Assembly (NCBI GenBank): GCA_934401725.1
Contig: CAKRSS010000040.1
Span: 1-17,100, forward strand
Direction: 5' to 3'
Length of the DNA stretch: 17,100 nucleotides
Origin: an uncultured Eubacteriales bacterium
GTDB lineage: Bacteria; Bacillota; Clostridia; Oscillospirales; CAG-272
Shown here: positions 6,911 to 13,988 of the stretch, one piece after another
Position numbering within the stretch: position 1 is the first letter of the stretch
How the letters are laid out: each line of letters opens with the position of its first letter
The notes under the pieces: generated by a model
What the model saw: the letters and a program-made list of their open reading frames with translations, nothing else
Database searches by the model: none
Told to the model about the DNA's origin: nothing
Made by a program: the position numbers and the translations under genes

Positions 6911-6992
6911 GGATTCCGCGCGCTGCGGCGCGCGGCCAACGCCACACGGCGTTGGATCCGTGCCGCCTTTGAAAAGGCGGGCGAAACTTTCA
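6911..6992 (+). repeat. Hairpin repeat, divergent copy of the family at 7571-7899
   Basis: Three stems in a row are seen: GCGCGC-type (about 6918-6933), CCAACGCC/GGCGTTGG with ACAC loop (6936-6955), and CCGCCTTT/AAAGGCGG (6963-6980), followed by GCGAAACTTTCA. The order and the closing motif resemble the minus-strand reading of the three copies at 7571-7899. This copy follows the end of the 4920 gene in the direction of transcription, as those follow the M42 gene. Confidence 0.55.
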
Positions 6993-7041
6993 CAAATTTG
7001 GGCGAGTTAAAATCTGTGGACGGACGTGACGCACGGTTTTA

Positions 7042-7529
7042 GGCGCTTAAGCGCGAGCGGTACGGTATCACGTTATAGATGAGCACCGCCCTGCTTCGCG
7101 TCCGGTGCGCTGCCGCAGACAGAATACCCCGCCTGCGGCGGCCGAAAAATGGCTTTCGTTGCTTCGCGTCCGGTGCCCATTTGGAATGGGGCACGTGGCA
7201 CAAGTCACACCGTACGCCGTAGGGGCGACCATCGGTCGCCCGCTAATGTTGGTGTAAAACGACGTCACTGGTGTAGACAGAGCATCGGTCAAATAAAAGG
7301 CTCCCTTTACACAAGGGAGCCTTGGCTTGAACCAACGTTTTGCTTGTTAGGGTGAAGTTGCTTTGCACTGAAGCGGCGGGCGACCGATGGTCGCCCCTAC
7401 GGCGTATGGCGAGCCATACCGCGCACTGGCCGCCGAAGGCGGGGGATTCTGTCTGCGGCAGCGCACCGGACGCGAAGCAGGGCGGTGCTGAACTATAACG
7501 TGATACCGCACCGCTCGCGCTTAAACGCC
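7042..7529. repeat. Large imperfect inverted repeat, about 490 bp
   Basis: The left arm (7042-7243) and right arm (7376-7529) are imperfect reverse complements. The match starts at GCGCTTAAGCGCGAGCGG, runs through a long conserved stretch around GCGTCCGGTGCGCTGCCGC, and ends at the palindromic core GGGCGACC-ATCGG-TCGCCC. The left arm has about 50 extra bases. The central 132 bases hold a perfect 11-bp hairpin (7297-7323) and no gene. Nothing protein-coding is seen, so this is a non-autonomous repeat unit or a fossil. Confidence 0.75.
7297..7323. repeat. Central hairpin of the large inverted repeat
   Basis: AAGGCTCCCTT (7297-7307) is perfectly complementary to AAGGGAGCCTT (7313-7323) across a TACAC loop. 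It sits near the midpoint of the 7042-7529 inverted repeat and could act as a bidirectional terminator, although the flanking T/A runs are short. Confidence 0.7.
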
Positions 7530-7570
7530 CAAAACCAAACGTTTAGGCGTCTCGCAATACCTTAACCCGT

Positions 7571-7899
7571 CTTTTTTTGAAAGTTTTGCGGGCCCCGTGG
7601 GGCCTTTTCTCGGGGGCTTTTTCAAAAGCCGCCCGAGCGGGGTTCGGGGCAGCGCCCCGAGAACAATCGGTTTCCGCTTGCTTTATTCCGTTCCACTGTC
7701 CCTTTTTGAAGGTTTTGCTGGGTCTCGGGGGCTTTTTCAAAAGCCGCCCGAGCGGGGTTCGGGGCTGGCCCCGAGAGCGAGCGGTTTTCGCTGCCTTCAT
7801 CCCAGCCGCTTCCTCTTTTTTGAAAGTTTTTGCGGGTTCCAAGGGGGCTTTTTTCAAAAAGCTCCCTTGGCGGGGTTCGGGGCAGCGCCCCGAGAGCAA
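7571..7899 (-). repeat. Three tandem copies of a 85-130 bp double-hairpin repeat
   Basis: The copies lie at about 7571-7701, 7702-7814 and 7815-7899. On the plus strand each begins CTTTTTTGAAAGTTTT, then has a long stem (the arm CTCGGGGGCTTTT pairing with AAAAGCCGCCCGAG; in the third copy CCAAGGG/CCCTTGG arms), then CGGGGTTCGGGGC with a second stem closing at GCCCCGAGAG. The arms of the third copy have changed on both sides, so pairing is kept. The third copy ends against the stop codon of the M42 gene, so in the mRNA sense the array is its 3' trailer. Open frames across it only translate the repeat. Confidence 0.8.
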
Positions 7900-8934
7900 T
7901 CACACTTTCAAATACCCCTTGAGCACCTTGAGGGTGTTGAGGACGCCGTCGACGTGGCTGCGTTCGTAGCCGTGGCTGGCGTAGACGCCGGCGCCGATGA
8001 GACCGTGACGAATGTCGTAACCGGCGCGCAGGGTGGCCTCGACGTCGGAGCCGTAGAAGGGATAGACGTCGACGGCGTAGTCCGCGCCCTCGGCCTCGGC
8101 TGCGGCAATCAGAGCGGAAACAACCTCGTAGCTGTACGGCCCGCCGGAGTCCTTCGCGCAGATGGAAACCTGCCGCTCGGAGCACTCGACTCCGCTGCCG
8201 ACGCACCCCATGTCGACGCTTATCGCCTCGGTTACACCCGCGGGAACCGACGCAGAACCGCCGTGCCCGACCTCCTCGTAAACGGTAACGTGGGCGTAGA
8301 CCCGGCGGGCGGGCGTGACGGCGTTGTCTCGCAGGTATTTCGCGAGCCCCAACAGTATGCCTACTGACAGCTTGTCGTCGAGAAAACGGCTCTTGATGTA
8401 GCCCGTGTCGGTCACGCGGGAGCGCGGGTCGAAGCAGACTATGTCGCCGACGCGAATACCCAGCGCGCGGGTGTCGGTCGCCGAGCTTACGTCGCTGTCG
8501 AGTACGACCTCGGTCGTGTCGAAGGTGCGGTTGGTCGAGCCGTAGTCGCGGTTGACGTGCACCGAGGCGTTGCACAGCTGAAGCGTGCCCTCGTATACCT
8601 TGCCGTCGCGCGTGTGGACGCGAACATTCTCCGCCTCGCCGTTTTCGGCGCGCATACCGCCCAGCGGCGTCACGCGCAGACGGCCGTTGCCCTTGATTTC
8701 GGCGACCATAGCGCCCAGCGTGTCGGTGTGCGCCTCGAGAAGCAGGGCGTTTTCGGTGTCGACACCGCCGAGGTCGGCGATAACGCCGCCCTTTTTCGTC
8801 AGATGAGCCTCAAAGCCGAGCACGCGGAATGCGCCGCATACCCATTCGGCCGCCGCGGCAGTGTAGCCGCTCGGACTGTCGATGGAAAGCAGCTCGAGCG
8901 TCTGCGACACGGCAAAATCAGCATATTTTTTCAT
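7900..8934 (-). CDS. M42-family metallopeptidase (glutamyl aminopeptidase/FrvX type)
   Basis: A 344-residue cytoplasmic di-zinc (or cobalt) exopeptidase, expected to trim peptides from the N-terminus; M42 members often form dodecameric TET shells. The expected metal and catalytic residues are visible: H69-x-D71 (EAHTDTLG), D186/D187 (FLDDKLS), E220/E221 (EEVGHGG), D241 (SVDMG) and H321 (YASHGYE). The length fits the family. The start at 8934 has GGAGG seven bases upstream (8942-8946). Its promoter (9164-9192) is unusually far away because a 170-bp palindromic element lies in the leader; three hairpin repeats follow the stop. Substrate preference cannot be read from the sequence. Confidence 0.93.
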   Translation of the reverse strand: MKKYADFAVSQTLELLSIDSPSGYTAAAAEWVCGAFRVLGFEAHLTKKGGVIADLGGVDTENALLLEAHTDTLGAMVAEIKGNGRLRVTPLGGMRAENGEAENVRVHTRDGKVYEGTLQLCNASVHVNRDYGSTNRTFDTTEVVLDSDVSSATDTRALGIRVGDIVCFDPRSRVTDTGYIKSRFLDDKLSVGILLGLAKYLRDNAVTPARRVYAHVTVYEEVGHGGSASVPAGVTEAISVDMGCVGSGVECSERQVSICAKDSGGPYSYEVVSALIAAAEAEGADYAVDVYPFYGSDVEATLRAGYDIRHGLIGAGVYASHGYERSHVDGVLNTLKVLKGYLKV

Positions 8935-8952
8935 TGTTAAACCTCCGGAATA

Positions 8953-9122
8953 TTAAGGCATCACCGCGCAATGCCCGAGTGGCACACCTGCTTGCATCTT
9001 TTTCGTCATATTTCACAAAAATTCTTGACTGTAGCGCCGCTACAGCCTGCGGATTTTTGTTTCATCTGACGAAAAATCTGACTGCGCAATTGCACCATCG
9101 GAATTACGCGGTGAAGCCTTAA
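8953..9122. mobile_element. 170-bp palindromic MITE-like element
   Basis: Both ends start with TTAA and form terminal inverted repeats matching at 20 of the first 24 positions (TTAAGGC-A/T-TCACCGCG at the outer edge). The internal arms also pair (TTTTTCGTCA and ACAAAAAT on one side, their complements on the other). The exact centre is a perfect palindrome CTGTAGCG-C-CGCTACAG (9029-9045), centred at 9037. There is no open reading frame. TTAA at both ends could be a target duplication or part of the repeat. A partial third end, TTAAGGCATCA, begins at 9119, suggesting insertion next to an older copy. Confidence 0.8.
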
Positions 9123-9163
9123 GGCATCAACGTGCCATTTGTGTGTTGCGTGGTAGTGTTCTA

Positions 9164-9192
9164 ATTATATAATAACGTGCGTAATTAGTCAA
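9164..9192 (-). promoter_or_regulatory. Sigma-A promoter of the M42 peptidase gene
   Basis: On the minus strand TTGACT (9187-9192), a 17-bp spacer and TATAAT (9164-9169) form a near-consensus promoter. It is about 230 bases upstream of the start codon, and the palindromic element fills most of the distance. The leader would therefore fold into a very long hairpin ending just before the ribosome binding site. Confidence 0.8.
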
Positions 9193-9215
9193 GAGCCGGC
9201 GCGGCGAACAATAAA

Positions 9216-9240
9216 ACTCCCCCGATTTGCTCGGGGGAGT
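9216..9240 (-). terminator. Intrinsic terminator of the membrane-protein gene
   Basis: A 10-bp perfect stem ACTCCCCCGA (9216-9225) pairs with TCGGGGGAGT (9231-9240). On the minus strand it is followed by TTTTATT and lies 5 bases after the stop codon of the gene at 9246-10181. Confidence 0.9.
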
Positions 9241-9245
9241 AAAAT

Positions 9246-10181
9246 TCAGTTTATCCCAGTGGGACGCTTGACGCTCTTCGAGAGCGCAATTGCCTGGAAC
9301 ACCACGCCGATAGCGGAGAACAGCAGCATCATAACGAAGTCAGACCAGAACGCGCGAGCCCAGTCAGCGTCCTGCATGAGAAGTGAGAACGCCTCAAGCG
9401 CGCTGATGTCGACACCGGCTTCCGCCGCACCCATGCCGGCCATGACTAAATAATAGCCGAACACAGTGGCAAGCATGGTGATGACGGACGTCGCCGCCAC
9501 GATGATGACCATGACCTTGTCCCGCTTGCCGCCGAACTTTGCGTACAGTGCCGCGCCGAGTATTACCGCAAGAAACGCCGACAGCGACGACACATACCCG
9601 ATGTAAAACAGTATCGCTGCCACGGCAGCGCCGCCGAGCGCGCCGACAAGCGCGCCGAGAAAGCCGCGGCCGTAGTTGCCGGGAGCGTTTTTGAACTCCT
9701 CGTTCTCGTTCTCAATCTGGGCGTTTATCTTGAGCGCGCAGTCGGGATCGAGGCTGATGGACATTCCGTCAATGTCGAAAATGCGGCGGTTTTCCGACTG
9801 TGTGCCGCACACGGGGCAGTAGCCGACGCCGAGCGCGCCGTTGTTTTTGAGAATTTCGGTTATCTGCGGCAGAACGGTACCAAGCCGACCGAGTATCCGC
9901 CCGATGGCCCACGTGTCGCGCAGTCCGAGAACCAGACCGTAGCCTGTTGCATCGCAGAACGCCTGTCCCTTGAGGTTCAGCCGCTTTACGCGCGCGACAA
10001 TCTCGTCCTTTTGCGCGTCATCGGCGTAAAATGAAAAGTGAAGCACTACGGGAGCGACATTGTTCATAGACAGCGAGGCGTTGACCTCAAACCCGTCGTA
10101 TGTTCCGTATGCGGTGCCGCCTGAGCTGTTTCCGCTGACCTCGAAGCCGAGCTCACCTAAAAAATTCTGAAATTTTGCCAT
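9246..10181 (-). CDS. Membrane protein with CPVCG motif, unknown function
   Basis: A 311-residue protein not recognised as a named family. Residues 1-165 look soluble, with a possible zinc-knuckle half CPVCG near 122-126 and a later single Cys in DPDCALK. The C-terminal half has about four hydrophobic segments (about 174-196, 199-215, 224-247 and 285-303); the first contains a Gly/Ala-rich run, LGALVGALGGAAVAAI. It is probably an integral inner-membrane protein with a cytoplasmic N-terminal domain. AAAGGAGG lies 8 bases before the ATG. It starts 53 bases after the Gfo/Idh gene with no terminator between, so the two are likely co-transcribed. Confidence 0.8.
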   Translation of the reverse strand: MAKFQNFLGELGFEVSGNSSGGTAYGTYDGFEVNASLSMNNVAPVVLHFSFYADDAQKDEIVARVKRLNLKGQAFCDATGYGLVLGLRDTWAIGRILGRLGTVLPQITEILKNNGALGVGYCPVCGTQSENRRIFDIDGMSISLDPDCALKINAQIENENEEFKNAPGNYGRGFLGALVGALGGAAVAAILFYIGYVSSLSAFLAVILGAALYAKFGGKRDKVMVIIVAATSVITMLATVFGYYLVMAGMGAAEAGVDISALEAFSLLMQDADWARAFWSDFVMMLLFSAIGVVFQAIALSKSVKRPTGIN

Positions 10182-10234
10182 GTTGTTTTCCTCCTTTACT
10201 TGTTTGGGGGTAATTGTGTGTTATCCCGATTGCG

Positions 10235-11248
10235 TTATTTCGACCACTTGACCGTCTCGCCGTTCTTGACGGCGCTCTCGTAGATGGCCTCGATCATGCG
10301 GACGGTCGCCGCCGCGTCCTCGGGGGTGTTCTTGGTGTTCTCAATCTCGCCCATGACGAGGCGCGCGAGGTAGAGCGATTCCTCCGCCATGCGGTTTGCG
10401 GGGGCGTACTCTGGGTTGAAGGGCTCGCCCTCGCTCGGGTAGACCGTCACCTTGCCACCCTCAAGCACGACGGAAGCCGTCTCGAGGCAGACACGGTACT
10501 CGGCGCGGAACTTCCATGTGCGCGCCATGCCCCACTCAGCCGTAGCGTTGACGAACTTGTCGGGGTAGAGGAAGGTGGTGTTGACCGAAATATGGGGAAT
10601 GCCGCCGTCGGTCGTGTGCGCCTGGACGCCCTCCGGCTCGCCGAACAGGAAGCGAACCATGTCGACGTCGTGAATGTGCAGGTCGAGCGCGACGCCGCCG
10701 GAGCGTTTTTCGTCGCGATACCAGCCCTCGAAGCCCCAGCTGGGCATTCCGCTCGAACGGCAGAAATACGCGGCGCGAACCTTGCCGTACCTGCCGCTGT
10801 CGATGATGTCCTTGAGCACGAGGTACTGCGGCTCGAAGCGCAGGCACATGCCTATCATCAGCTGCTTGCCGCTCTCGCGCCAGGCGCGGAGTATCTCGTC
10901 GCACTGCTCGCCGGTAAGACCCATGGGCTTCTCGCTCTGGACGTTGTAGCCGCGGTGCAGCAGCATCGTGACGTACTGGCAGTGCAGATACGTCGGCAGG
11001 CAGACGTCGACAACGTCGGGCTGCTCGACCGACAGCATCTCGTCGAGGTCGGTGTATGTATGGTAGGGCATGACGGGTGCAGAATCCTCGCCGCCCTGGT
11101 TGATGGTGATGAGCTTTTCAAACTGCTTGGGGTTGATGTCGCAGAGCGCTACCAGCCTGACGGGCTCTCCGCGCTCGGCGAGCGTCTCATATCCCTTGCG
11201 GTGAGAACGGGCAATGCCGCCGTAACCGAGAATTGCAACTTTTATCAT
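10235..11248 (-). CDS. Gfo/Idh/MocA-family oxidoreductase
   Basis: A 337-residue NAD(P)-dependent dehydrogenase of sugars, inositols or related polyols. The Rossmann fold starts at residue 3 with the dinucleotide motif GYGGIA (8-13). The family signature EKP is at 106-108 (SEKPMGL). The catalytic segment GGVALDLHIHD places D189 and H193 in the usual D-x3-H spacing, followed by a C-terminal beta-sheet domain. The length is typical. GAAGGGAG lies about 10 bases before the ATG at 11248. No sugar transporter or kinase accompanies it, so the substrate cannot be inferred. Confidence 0.93.
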   Translation of the reverse strand: MIKVAILGYGGIARSHRKGYETLAERGEPVRLVALCDINPKQFEKLITINQGGEDSAPVMPYHTYTDLDEMLSVEQPDVVDVCLPTYLHCQYVTMLLHRGYNVQSEKPMGLTGEQCDEILRAWRESGKQLMIGMCLRFEPQYLVLKDIIDSGRYGKVRAAYFCRSSGMPSWGFEGWYRDEKRSGGVALDLHIHDVDMVRFLFGEPEGVQAHTTDGGIPHISVNTTFLYPDKFVNATAEWGMARTWKFRAEYRVCLETASVVLEGGKVTVYPSEGEPFNPEYAPANRMAEESLYLARLVMGEIENTKNTPEDAAATVRMIEAIYESAVKNGETVKWSK

Positions 11249-11283
11249 AGTAGATTGACTCCCTTCAATAATTTATTGCCTCA

Positions 11284-11312
11284 ATTATAGCACAATCGCC
11301 GATGCGGTGCAA
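11284..11312 (-). promoter_or_regulatory. Sigma-A promoter of the Gfo/Idh gene
   Basis: On the minus strand TTGCAC (11307-11312), a 17-bp spacer and TATAAT (11284-11289) lie about 36 bases before the start codon. It is back to back with the 11377 promoter for the transporter. Confidence 0.8.
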
Positions 11313-11376
11313 TAGCAAAGTGACATTTTTACGCAAAAACGCCCCGCCACGTGATTATTTTCGGCAGGTTTGTCGA

Positions 11377-11405
11377 TTGACAGCGGAGCGGCGCGATGAT
11401 ATAAT
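11377..11405 (+). promoter_or_regulatory. Sigma-A promoter of the EamA transporter gene
   Basis: TTGACA (11377-11382), a 17-bp spacer and TATAAT (11400-11405) form a perfect consensus about 35 bases before the start codon. Confidence 0.9.
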
Positions 11406-11440
11406 TATCGCATCGTAATTTCGAGCGGAGGCTTTTTTAT

Positions 11441-12397
11441 ATGAAGGGCAAATACGTGCGGGGCGTCGTCGCGCCGATTGTGGCGGCGGTGATATGGGGA
11501 CTCGCATTCACGGCGCAAAGCATAGGCGCGGGCTATGTCGGTCCGTTTACATTTACCGCGGCGCGGTCGGTCGTGGCGGTTTTGGCGCTCGGCGTCATTC
11601 TGCTCGCGGCGACGCTCATACGCCGCCGGGTCGGCGGCTACGAGAGGCCGGCGGGTGGTGCGCGCGCGCTGATAATCGGCGGCGTCTGCTGCGGAACGCT
11701 ACTCTGCATCGCCACCAACCTCCAGCAGGCGGGTCTTAACGGAACAGACGCGGGCAAGGCCAGCTTTATTACGGCGCTGTACATTGTGCTTGTGCCGGTC
11801 TTCGGGCTGATTTTCGGACGCCGCGTGTCGGCGTCAACGGCGGCAAGTGTGGCCATCGCGGTCGCCGGAATGTACCTTCTGTGCGTGGGCAGCGGCTTTT
11901 CGGTGCAGGGAAGCGATATTTACGTTATAATCTGCGCCTTCTGCTTCGCCTGCCACATACTTACCATAGACCACTTTGCGCCGAAGGTTGACGGCATCGC
12001 GCTGTCGCTGGTGCAGTTTGCGGTCATGGCGGTCGAGTCGGGCATATGTATGCTGATATTCGAGAAGCCCGACCTCAGCGCGCTCGCGGGCTGCTTGCCG
12101 CAGATACTGTACGTCGGCGTGCTGTCGAGCGGCGTGGCCTACACACTCCAGATTATCGCGCAGAAGGCGAGCGACCCGACCATGGTGTCGCTGCTGCTGA
12201 GTCTCGAGTCGGTTTTCGGGGCGATTTCGGGCGCGATTGTGCTGCACGAGACTATGACGGCGCGCGAGTACGTCGGCTGCGCGCTCATGCTGTGCGCGGT
12301 TATGCTGTCGCAGATACCTCCGAGCGTGTTCAAAAGAAAAAAGCGGATGGCTGACAATCAGCTGAAAGCTGATGCCCGGCCGCCGGAAAACAAGTAA
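11441..12397 (+). CDS. EamA/DMT-superfamily transporter
   Basis: A 318-residue inner-membrane protein with about ten hydrophobic segments arranged as two EamA repeats. The first starts with IWGLAFTAQSIGAGYVGP and the second near IYVIICAFCFACHILTID. The motif SLESVFGAISGAIVLHE (about 250-266) is the typical signature at the end of the second repeat. These proteins export or import metabolites such as amino acids; the substrate is not readable. GGAGG lies nine bases before the ATG. The tail after the last helix is basic (KRKKR), consistent with a cytoplasmic C-terminus. It is a single gene with its own promoter and terminator. Confidence 0.93.
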   Translation: MKGKYVRGVVAPIVAAVIWGLAFTAQSIGAGYVGPFTFTAARSVVAVLALGVILLAATLIRRRVGGYERPAGGARALIIGGVCCGTLLCIATNLQQAGLNGTDAGKASFITALYIVLVPVFGLIFGRRVSASTAASVAIAVAGMYLLCVGSGFSVQGSDIYVIICAFCFACHILTIDHFAPKVDGIALSLVQFAVMAVESGICMLIFEKPDLSALAGCLPQILYVGVLSSGVAYTLQIIAQKASDPTMVSLLLSLESVFGAISGAIVLHETMTAREYVGCALMLCAVMLSQIPPSVFKRKKRMADNQLKADARPPENK

Positions 12398-12410
12398 ATT
12401 TGCAAGTGAA

Positions 12411-12444
12411 AAAACGCGCCGCGGGAGCTCCCGCAGCGCGTTTT
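12411..12444. terminator. Bidirectional terminator between convergent genes
   Basis: AAAACGCGC, then GCGGGAG/CTCCCGC at the tip, then GCGCGTTTT form a long stem with one C-A mismatch. A-runs and T-runs on the two sides serve both strands. It separates the EamA gene from the lipoprotein gene on the opposite strand. Confidence 0.9.
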
Positions 12445-12465
12445 GGTTTGGTTGTAAGCCTTATA

Positions 12466-13350
12466 TTATCCGCCGAACATGTCCTCGTACTTGACGAGCG
12501 TGTAGCTGTCGGCGTCCGCCGGGGCGGTGACGGTTTTTGTCGTCGTGTAGTCCATGGTGGAGGTTGATATGGACGACATTGTCATCACAGTGCCCTCGAC
12601 GTCAAGCTCGCCGGTCATGTTTGTGACCATGACTGTCATTTTGTCCTCACTGTCAAGCGTTATTTCAATGCCGCAGTCCAGCTTTGTGACGTTGGCCTTG
12701 ACGCCTGACGCCGCAAACTGGGACTCGAATGTCAGCCTTACGAGATCGAGCATACCCTCGCCGAACTCAACGTGCAGCTTTGTGGTGCCGTCGGAGAGCT
12801 TTTCGCCGCTGATTTTGCCGACCTCGGAGGGCGACGTGGGCGCGTTCACGCCCATCTGGCCGAGAACGTTGGAGGCCTGCTCGACTGTCAGCGTTGTTTT
12901 GACTTTCTCACCCATGACGTCCACGTAAAGAGTGCCGTCGTGCATTATCATTTTAATTCCTTCCGTCTCGAGGCTGTAATTCTGGCCGCTGACGATTGTG
13001 TCGTTGGTGTTTGTCGTCTCACTGAGCACCTGATTGTTGGACGTCATAACGACTGTGACCTCGTTGTGCTGGACGAAGGTTTTATTGTTGTTTGAGCCGC
13101 AGAGAGAGGTGTAGAGATCGGCCGCCTTTGCGCTCTCAAGCGCGGAGACGACGGAGACCGCGGTAGTCTCGGCGGGCGTGGTCTCGGCGGGTGTAGTTTC
13201 GGTGGGCGTAGTCTCAGTGGGTGTGGTCACGATGGGGGTAGTTTCCGCCGGAGTGGTGTTTGACGGGGTGGGGGTGTCGTTGTTGTTGCAGGCGGTCATG
13301 GTCAGCATCATGACGAGCGTCAGCAGGATAACGGCAAGCATTTTTTTCAT
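12466..13350 (-). CDS. Lipoprotein with Thr-Pro linker, unknown function
   Basis: A 294-residue surface lipoprotein. The signal peptide MKKMLAVILLTLVMMLTMTAC ends in a lipobox-like MTAC with the acylated Cys at 21. Residues about 25-62 form a low-complexity TTP(A/T)E linker. The globular part (about 65-290) looks like a beta-rich fold; several segments (NEVTVVMTSNN, DGTLYVDVMGEKVKT, VTKLDCGIEITLDSEDKM) suggest paired antiparallel strands, but I cannot assign a family. The start at 13350 was chosen because the signal peptide begins there and AAAAGGAA precedes it; the longer frame would run through the promoter. It is probably exported and anchored on the outer face of the membrane. Confidence 0.85.
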   Translation of the reverse strand: MKKMLAVILLTLVMMLTMTACNNNDTPTPSNTTPAETTPIVTTPTETTPTETTPAETTPAETTAVSVVSALESAKAADLYTSLCGSNNNKTFVQHNEVTVVMTSNNQVLSETTNTNDTIVSGQNYSLETEGIKMIMHDGTLYVDVMGEKVKTTLTVEQASNVLGQMGVNAPTSPSEVGKISGEKLSDGTTKLHVEFGEGMLDLVRLTFESQFAASGVKANVTKLDCGIEITLDSEDKMTVMVTNMTGELDVEGTVMTMSSISTSTMDYTTTKTVTAPADADSYTLVKYEDMFGG

Positions 13351-13396
13351 GTCTTTAATTTCCTTTTCAATTACTTTGCAGTCAAGCCGCGGCGTT

Positions 13397-13425
13397 ATTA
13401 TATCATTTTCGCACTCACTTGTCAA
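13397..13425 (-). promoter_or_regulatory. Sigma-A promoter of the lipoprotein gene
   Basis: On the minus strand TTGACA (13420-13425), a 17-bp spacer and TATAAT (13397-13402) form a perfect consensus. It lies just after the recombinase-spoVT terminator, so the lipoprotein is an independent unit. Confidence 0.9.
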
Positions 13426-13448
13426 GGGACGCCAGTAGGGCAAATCAA

Positions 13449-13519
13449 AAGAGCAGTGAAGTTGCCCTCACTGCTCTTGTTTTGCTCCACCGCGCAATCC
13501 ACGAATTGCGCGGCGGAGC
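13449..13519 (-). terminator. Double hairpin terminator after the recombinase-spoVT gene
   Basis: Two hairpins follow the stop at 13521 on the minus strand. The first has a 15-bp stem with one mismatch (13505-13519 with 13484-13498) and no T-run. The second has an 11-bp perfect stem AAGAGCAGTGA (13449-13459 with 13468-13478) followed by T's. The second is the likely terminator. Confidence 0.8.
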
Positions 13520-13520
13520 T

Positions 13521-13988
13521 TCAGCTTTCGAGCTGCTTGCCGAGAAACCCTGCGGCTGTCTGTATCAGCTTGGACTCGACCTCCGAGCCGAGAATGTCGC
13601 GCGGACGCTCGCCGTCAGCCTCGGCGACAGACGCCACACAGCCGATGATGTCGCCCTCGCTTATGATGGGCATGGCGCAGCTGATATAGTGGTTTTCGCT
13701 GTCGGCGATGACGGGCAGCCGCTGACCGCCCTCGCGCCACATATACAGCGCTCTGCCCTCGATGATGGCCTCGAGCTCGTCGGACAGCGTCTTGTCGACG
13801 TACTCCTTGCGCGGCACGCCCGAGCAGGCGATGACGGCATCGCGGTCGCAGATGACGACCGCAAGCGAGCATGTTTTGTGCAGCGTCTCGGCGTACTGCC
13901 CCGCAAACGCCGCCAGCTCGCCGATGGGCGAGTACTTCTTGAATATGACTTCACCTTCACGGTCGGTGTAAATTTCGAGCGGGTCGCC
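13521..13988 (-). pseudogene. spoVT: 3' part of spoVT, interrupted by the recombinase element
   Basis: About 155 codons encode the C-terminal GAF-like domain of the stage V sporulation regulator T, which tunes sigma-G-dependent genes in the forespore. The N-terminal swapped-hairpin DNA-binding domain (about 30 residues in Bacillus) is absent here. The frame is intact and the stop is normal, so the gene is not decayed; it is separated from its 5' end. It keeps the host-like G+C-rich codon use. If an excision event joins it to a 5' half elsewhere, a complete spoVT would result; the 5' half is not in this window. Confidence 0.85.

Noticed and set aside
7543..8575. Open frames crossing the three tandem repeats, with repeated GRCPEPR and KTFKK-like peptides
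   Set aside because: The peptide periodicity only mirrors the DNA hairpin repeat; no start signals are seen and one frame is antisense or out of frame to the M42 gene.
13160..13260. DNA repeat array in the lipoprotein gene
   Set aside because: It is the coding of the Thr-Pro-rich linker, with varied codons, and needs no further explanation.
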